Shown here: piece by piece, positions 6,384 through 7,954 of the stretch | How positions within the stretch are numbered: position 1 is the first letter of the stretch | Layout of the letters: the number at the start of each line of letters is the position of its first letter | Assembly (NCBI GenBank): GCA_964396535.1 | Contig: CAYNFT010000091.1 | Location: 1 to 7,954 of the forward strand | Direction of reading: 5' to 3' | Length of the DNA: 7,954 bases | DNA from: CAYNFT01 sp964396535 | GTDB lineage: Bacteria; Chloroflexota; Dehalococcoidia; Dehalococcoidales; UBA2162 | The notes under the pieces: model-generated | Database searches by the model: none | What the model was told of the DNA's origin: nothing | Seen by the model: the letters and a program-made list of their open reading frames with translations, nothing else | Translations under genes and position numbers: made by a program

Positions 6384-6640
6384 AGTTCCCATTAGATACT
6401 AAGCATCCTCTGTGAGATCAGAAATTATACGCTCCATACCACATGTACCATCTTTTCACTAAACTCCTGCCGGTCTCTCTTTGAAATAGCATAAGATTAC
6501 GTCCCATCCATTATTTAGCAAAACCGGAAAGAATAATTTTACTATCCGTAGATACAATACTATGGTCCTTGGCCAACTATTTCGGTATAACCAAAGCTGG
6601 GGAGACTAATTCTTCAATGGTTCCGGCATTGCACTAAACA

Positions 6641-6664
6641 AGCAATTGTTATCTAACAATTGCT
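6641..6664. repeat. 24-bp palindrome with perfect 11-bp arms
   Basis: AGCAATTGTTA (6641-6651) and TAACAATTGCT (6654-6664) are exact inverted copies separated by TC. It lies about 100 bp past the ktrA stop. A T-run does not follow on the + strand, and the minus strand has only TTGTTT after its last C. So it may be a protein-binding or recombination site rather than a terminator, although a weak terminator for ktrA remains possible. Confidence 0.7.
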
Positions 6665-6761
6665 AGACTGTTGAGTAACTTTATGAGTAAATATGACATC
6701 ACGGATATCTGTCACCCCACAGGACTGGTGTTACTATCTTCAGGCTGTAAAAGTGGGCTTT

Positions 6762-7442
6762 TTATTCCTCCGTCTTAACTTTCTTAGCCTCAGCCAACAG
6801 CCTCTCTAGCTTATCGTCGCTTCCTGCTAGTATCAGGATATCATCAGTCTTGATAACCTCCCGCTGCCCTGGATTGACTATAATTTCTTTCTCACGCTGT
6901 ATTAGAAGCACTACCACTTCCCATTTACCTTTCGGACCAAAACCAAGTTCTGAGAGTTTTTCTCCAACAAGATGTTGTGGTGCCTTCAATTTGGCAACAC
7001 CATACCCCTTGGCTACAGACATATAATCCGAGACATCGCTTAATGTCACCACTTGTGCTACCCTGGTGCCCATTTCACGCTCTGGATAGACTACGACATC
7101 AGCCCCTATTTTCTCAAGTATACTGCCATGTAAGTCGCTGTTGGCTCTGGCTATTACGTAGGGGACCCCAAGTTTTTTCAGCAGAATAGTAGACAACACG
7201 CTGCTTTCAATGGCTGATCCCATTGCCACTATAGCTATATCGAAGTTACCAATACCCAGTTCGTTGAGAATCGTCTCATTAGTCGCATCTGCCTGAACTG
7301 CATGAGTTATTTGTGGTGCTATATCCTGTACTTTCTTCTCATCTCTATCCAGGGCCAGTACATCATGCCCGATGCCAGATAAAGTGGTAGCCAGACTAAT
7401 GCCAAATCGCCCCAAGCCAATAATTATGATTTGCTTCTTCAT
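6762..7442 (-). CDS. ktrA: KtrA/TrkA-family K+ uptake regulatory subunit (RCK domain)
   Basis: This cytoplasmic RCK protein forms a ring under a KtrB/TrkH channel and gates K+ uptake in response to bound nucleotide. It has 226 residues, close to KtrA (about 220) and half of E. coli TrkA, so it has one RCK unit. The Rossmann N-domain starts with IIIIGLGRFG (G9, G11, G14) and has the ribose-binding acid D32 in LALDRDE. YPEREMG (119-125) carries the glutamate region linked to divalent-ion binding in KtrA. The C-lobe (about 140-222) is the usual TrkA_C domain. The ATG has AGGAGG 5 nt upstream, and the channel gene ends 9 bp before it. ktrA is intact although its channel neighbour is broken, so it may serve another channel. 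Confidence 0.92.
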   Translation of the reverse strand: MKKQIIIIGLGRFGISLATTLSGIGHDVLALDRDEKKVQDIAPQITHAVQADATNETILNELGIGNFDIAIVAMGSAIESSVLSTILLKKLGVPYVIARANSDLHGSILEKIGADVVVYPEREMGTRVAQVVTLSDVSDYMSVAKGYGVAKLKAPQHLVGEKLSELGFGPKGKWEVVVLLIQREKEIIVNPGQREVIKTDDILILAGSDDKLERLLAEAKKVKTEE

Positions 7443-7451
7443 GTATACCTC

Positions 7452-7954
7452 CTACCCCATCCTTACTGTTTCTTCGGGGTACCGATATTTAGTTGGTTGT
7501 TGGCGCTGGATGAGTGCCATCATCAGGGCAAGCGGCCCCAGTCGTCCAATAAACATGGTAGCTGTAACGATTAATCGACCAGTTGTCGACAAGCTAGGGG
7601 TTATACCTTTATTCCCCCGGCAGTAGAACCTGAGGCTCCTCCAATGAACATAAGCATCATGGTGAAGAAGAGTGCATAGTTAGCCATCTTTCCCATACTA
7701 ACTGCGCTGAAACCAGCAGTTCTTGCTGTAACAGATTGGAAGAATGCATTAAGGAGTTTCTGGGGCACTAAAAAAGTGCCGAGTGTATTGAGATCATTGA
7801 ACTCTGTAGCTAGAACGACTATCATCCCCACTATTAGTAGTGACGCGGTGGTAGATAGAACTAGCTTGCTGTCCAATGATAATCTGATTATACTCCGAGC
7901 CCTGAGCATATCAGCCACCACTCGGAAACTAATACCACCTAAAATAATAAGCAT
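7452..7954 (-). pseudogene. ktrB: KtrB/TrkH K+ channel subunit, internally deleted and frameshifted; 5' end outside window
   Basis: Intact family members have four pore repeats. The visible first part (7954-7604) covers membrane helices, the third pore loop with filter SVTARTAGFSAV, and the following helix ending GGASGSTAGGIKV, after which a TAA occurs at 7601-7603. In another frame, from GGT at 7607 to TAG at 7452-7454, 51 codons encode a normal C-terminus: GITPSLSTTGRL, TMFIGRLGPLALMM and YRYPEETVRMG. Between these two parts, family members have roughly 90-100 residues, including the fourth pore loop (consensus like SAFGTVGLSTG). Here that stretch is absent and the frames do not join. The product would lack one quarter of the pore. 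The ATG at the window edge is internal; the gene begins further right. A misassembly would give the same picture. Confidence 0.85.

Larger units (their letters stand above)
6240..6761. other. About 520 bp without a recognisable gene
   Basis: Neither strand holds a convincing coding region, and all frames are cut by stops. The base composition looks more A+T-rich than the flanking genes. What I see are short inverted repeats: CAAAAC/GTTTTG at 6303-6316 with a 2-bp spacer, the hairpin plus T-run at 6361-6383, and the 24-bp palindrome at 6641-6664. A weak AAAAG/CTTTT hairpin (about 6748-6761) follows the ktrA stop. The region begins exactly where the tRNA-Ser homology ends. Confidence 0.5.

Noticed and set aside
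6400..6640. Minus-strand stretch that reads AGTIEELVSPALVIPK and, after stops, other protein-like pieces; considered a decayed gene
   Set aside because: Several stops fall in about 80 codons, which is near the random expectation, and I recognise no family in the pieces.
1..7954. CRISPR array, insertion sequence or toxin-antitoxin pair
   Set aside because: I found no spaced direct repeats, no transposase or terminal inverted repeats, and no small paired genes of such types.

Overview
The window reads like the chromosome of an anaerobic bacterium. Shine-Dalgarno sites are strong, -35/-10 promoters are of the sigma-70 type, and the tRNA-Ser remnant is bacterial in style. The genes are an A/V-type ATPase, an ADP-forming acyl-CoA synthetase subunit and a Ktr/Trk potassium system, a mix common in anaerobic, energy-limited lineages. 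Chloroflexota (Dehalococcoidia-like) is my best guess, from gene style only. Every protein gene lies on the minus strand, so transcription runs from right to left.

Right end (7954 to 6762): a K+ uptake locus. The channel gene (ktrB/trkH) enters from outside the window. It is broken: the third pore repeat runs straight into an out-of-frame copy of the normal C-terminus, and the stretch that should carry the fourth pore loop is missing. Its regulatory partner ktrA follows 9 bp later and is intact.

Middle (6761 to 5939): about 820 bp with no convincing protein gene. It holds a + strand promoter driving the 5' half of a tRNA-Ser(CGA) gene that stops matching at the end of the anticodon loop. It also holds a + strand hairpin with a T-run 120 to 145 bp further on, a 24-bp palindrome, a bidirectional terminator-like hairpin, and the minus-strand promoter and leader of the next gene. 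It looks like a recombination scar or integration site.

Then comes a 479-residue alpha-type subunit of an ADP-forming acyl-CoA synthetase (5938 to 4499), without a beta subunit beside it. A 216-residue multi-pass membrane protein of unknown function follows (4339 to 3689).

Left end (about 3612 to 1): a promoter, a leader with possible structure, a possible 41-codon ORF, and then the start of the A/V-ATPase operon in the order H-I-K-E, the order of archaeal-type operons. C, F, A, B and D would be expected beyond position 1. The genes are tightly coupled: H and I overlap by 4 bp, and the other gaps are 12 to 15 bp with each Shine-Dalgarno site next to or overlapping the preceding stop codon. 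The rotor subunit K carries the complete set of Na+-binding residues known from the Enterococcus hirae Na+-ATPase, so the pump is predicted to move Na+. If it consumes ADP, the acyl-CoA synthetase subunit would belong to substrate-level ATP formation, and the ATPase would interconvert ATP and the ion gradient. I did not see a clearly new multi-gene system. The most unusual spots are the tRNA half with its own promoter, the deleted ktrB, and the ATPase leader.
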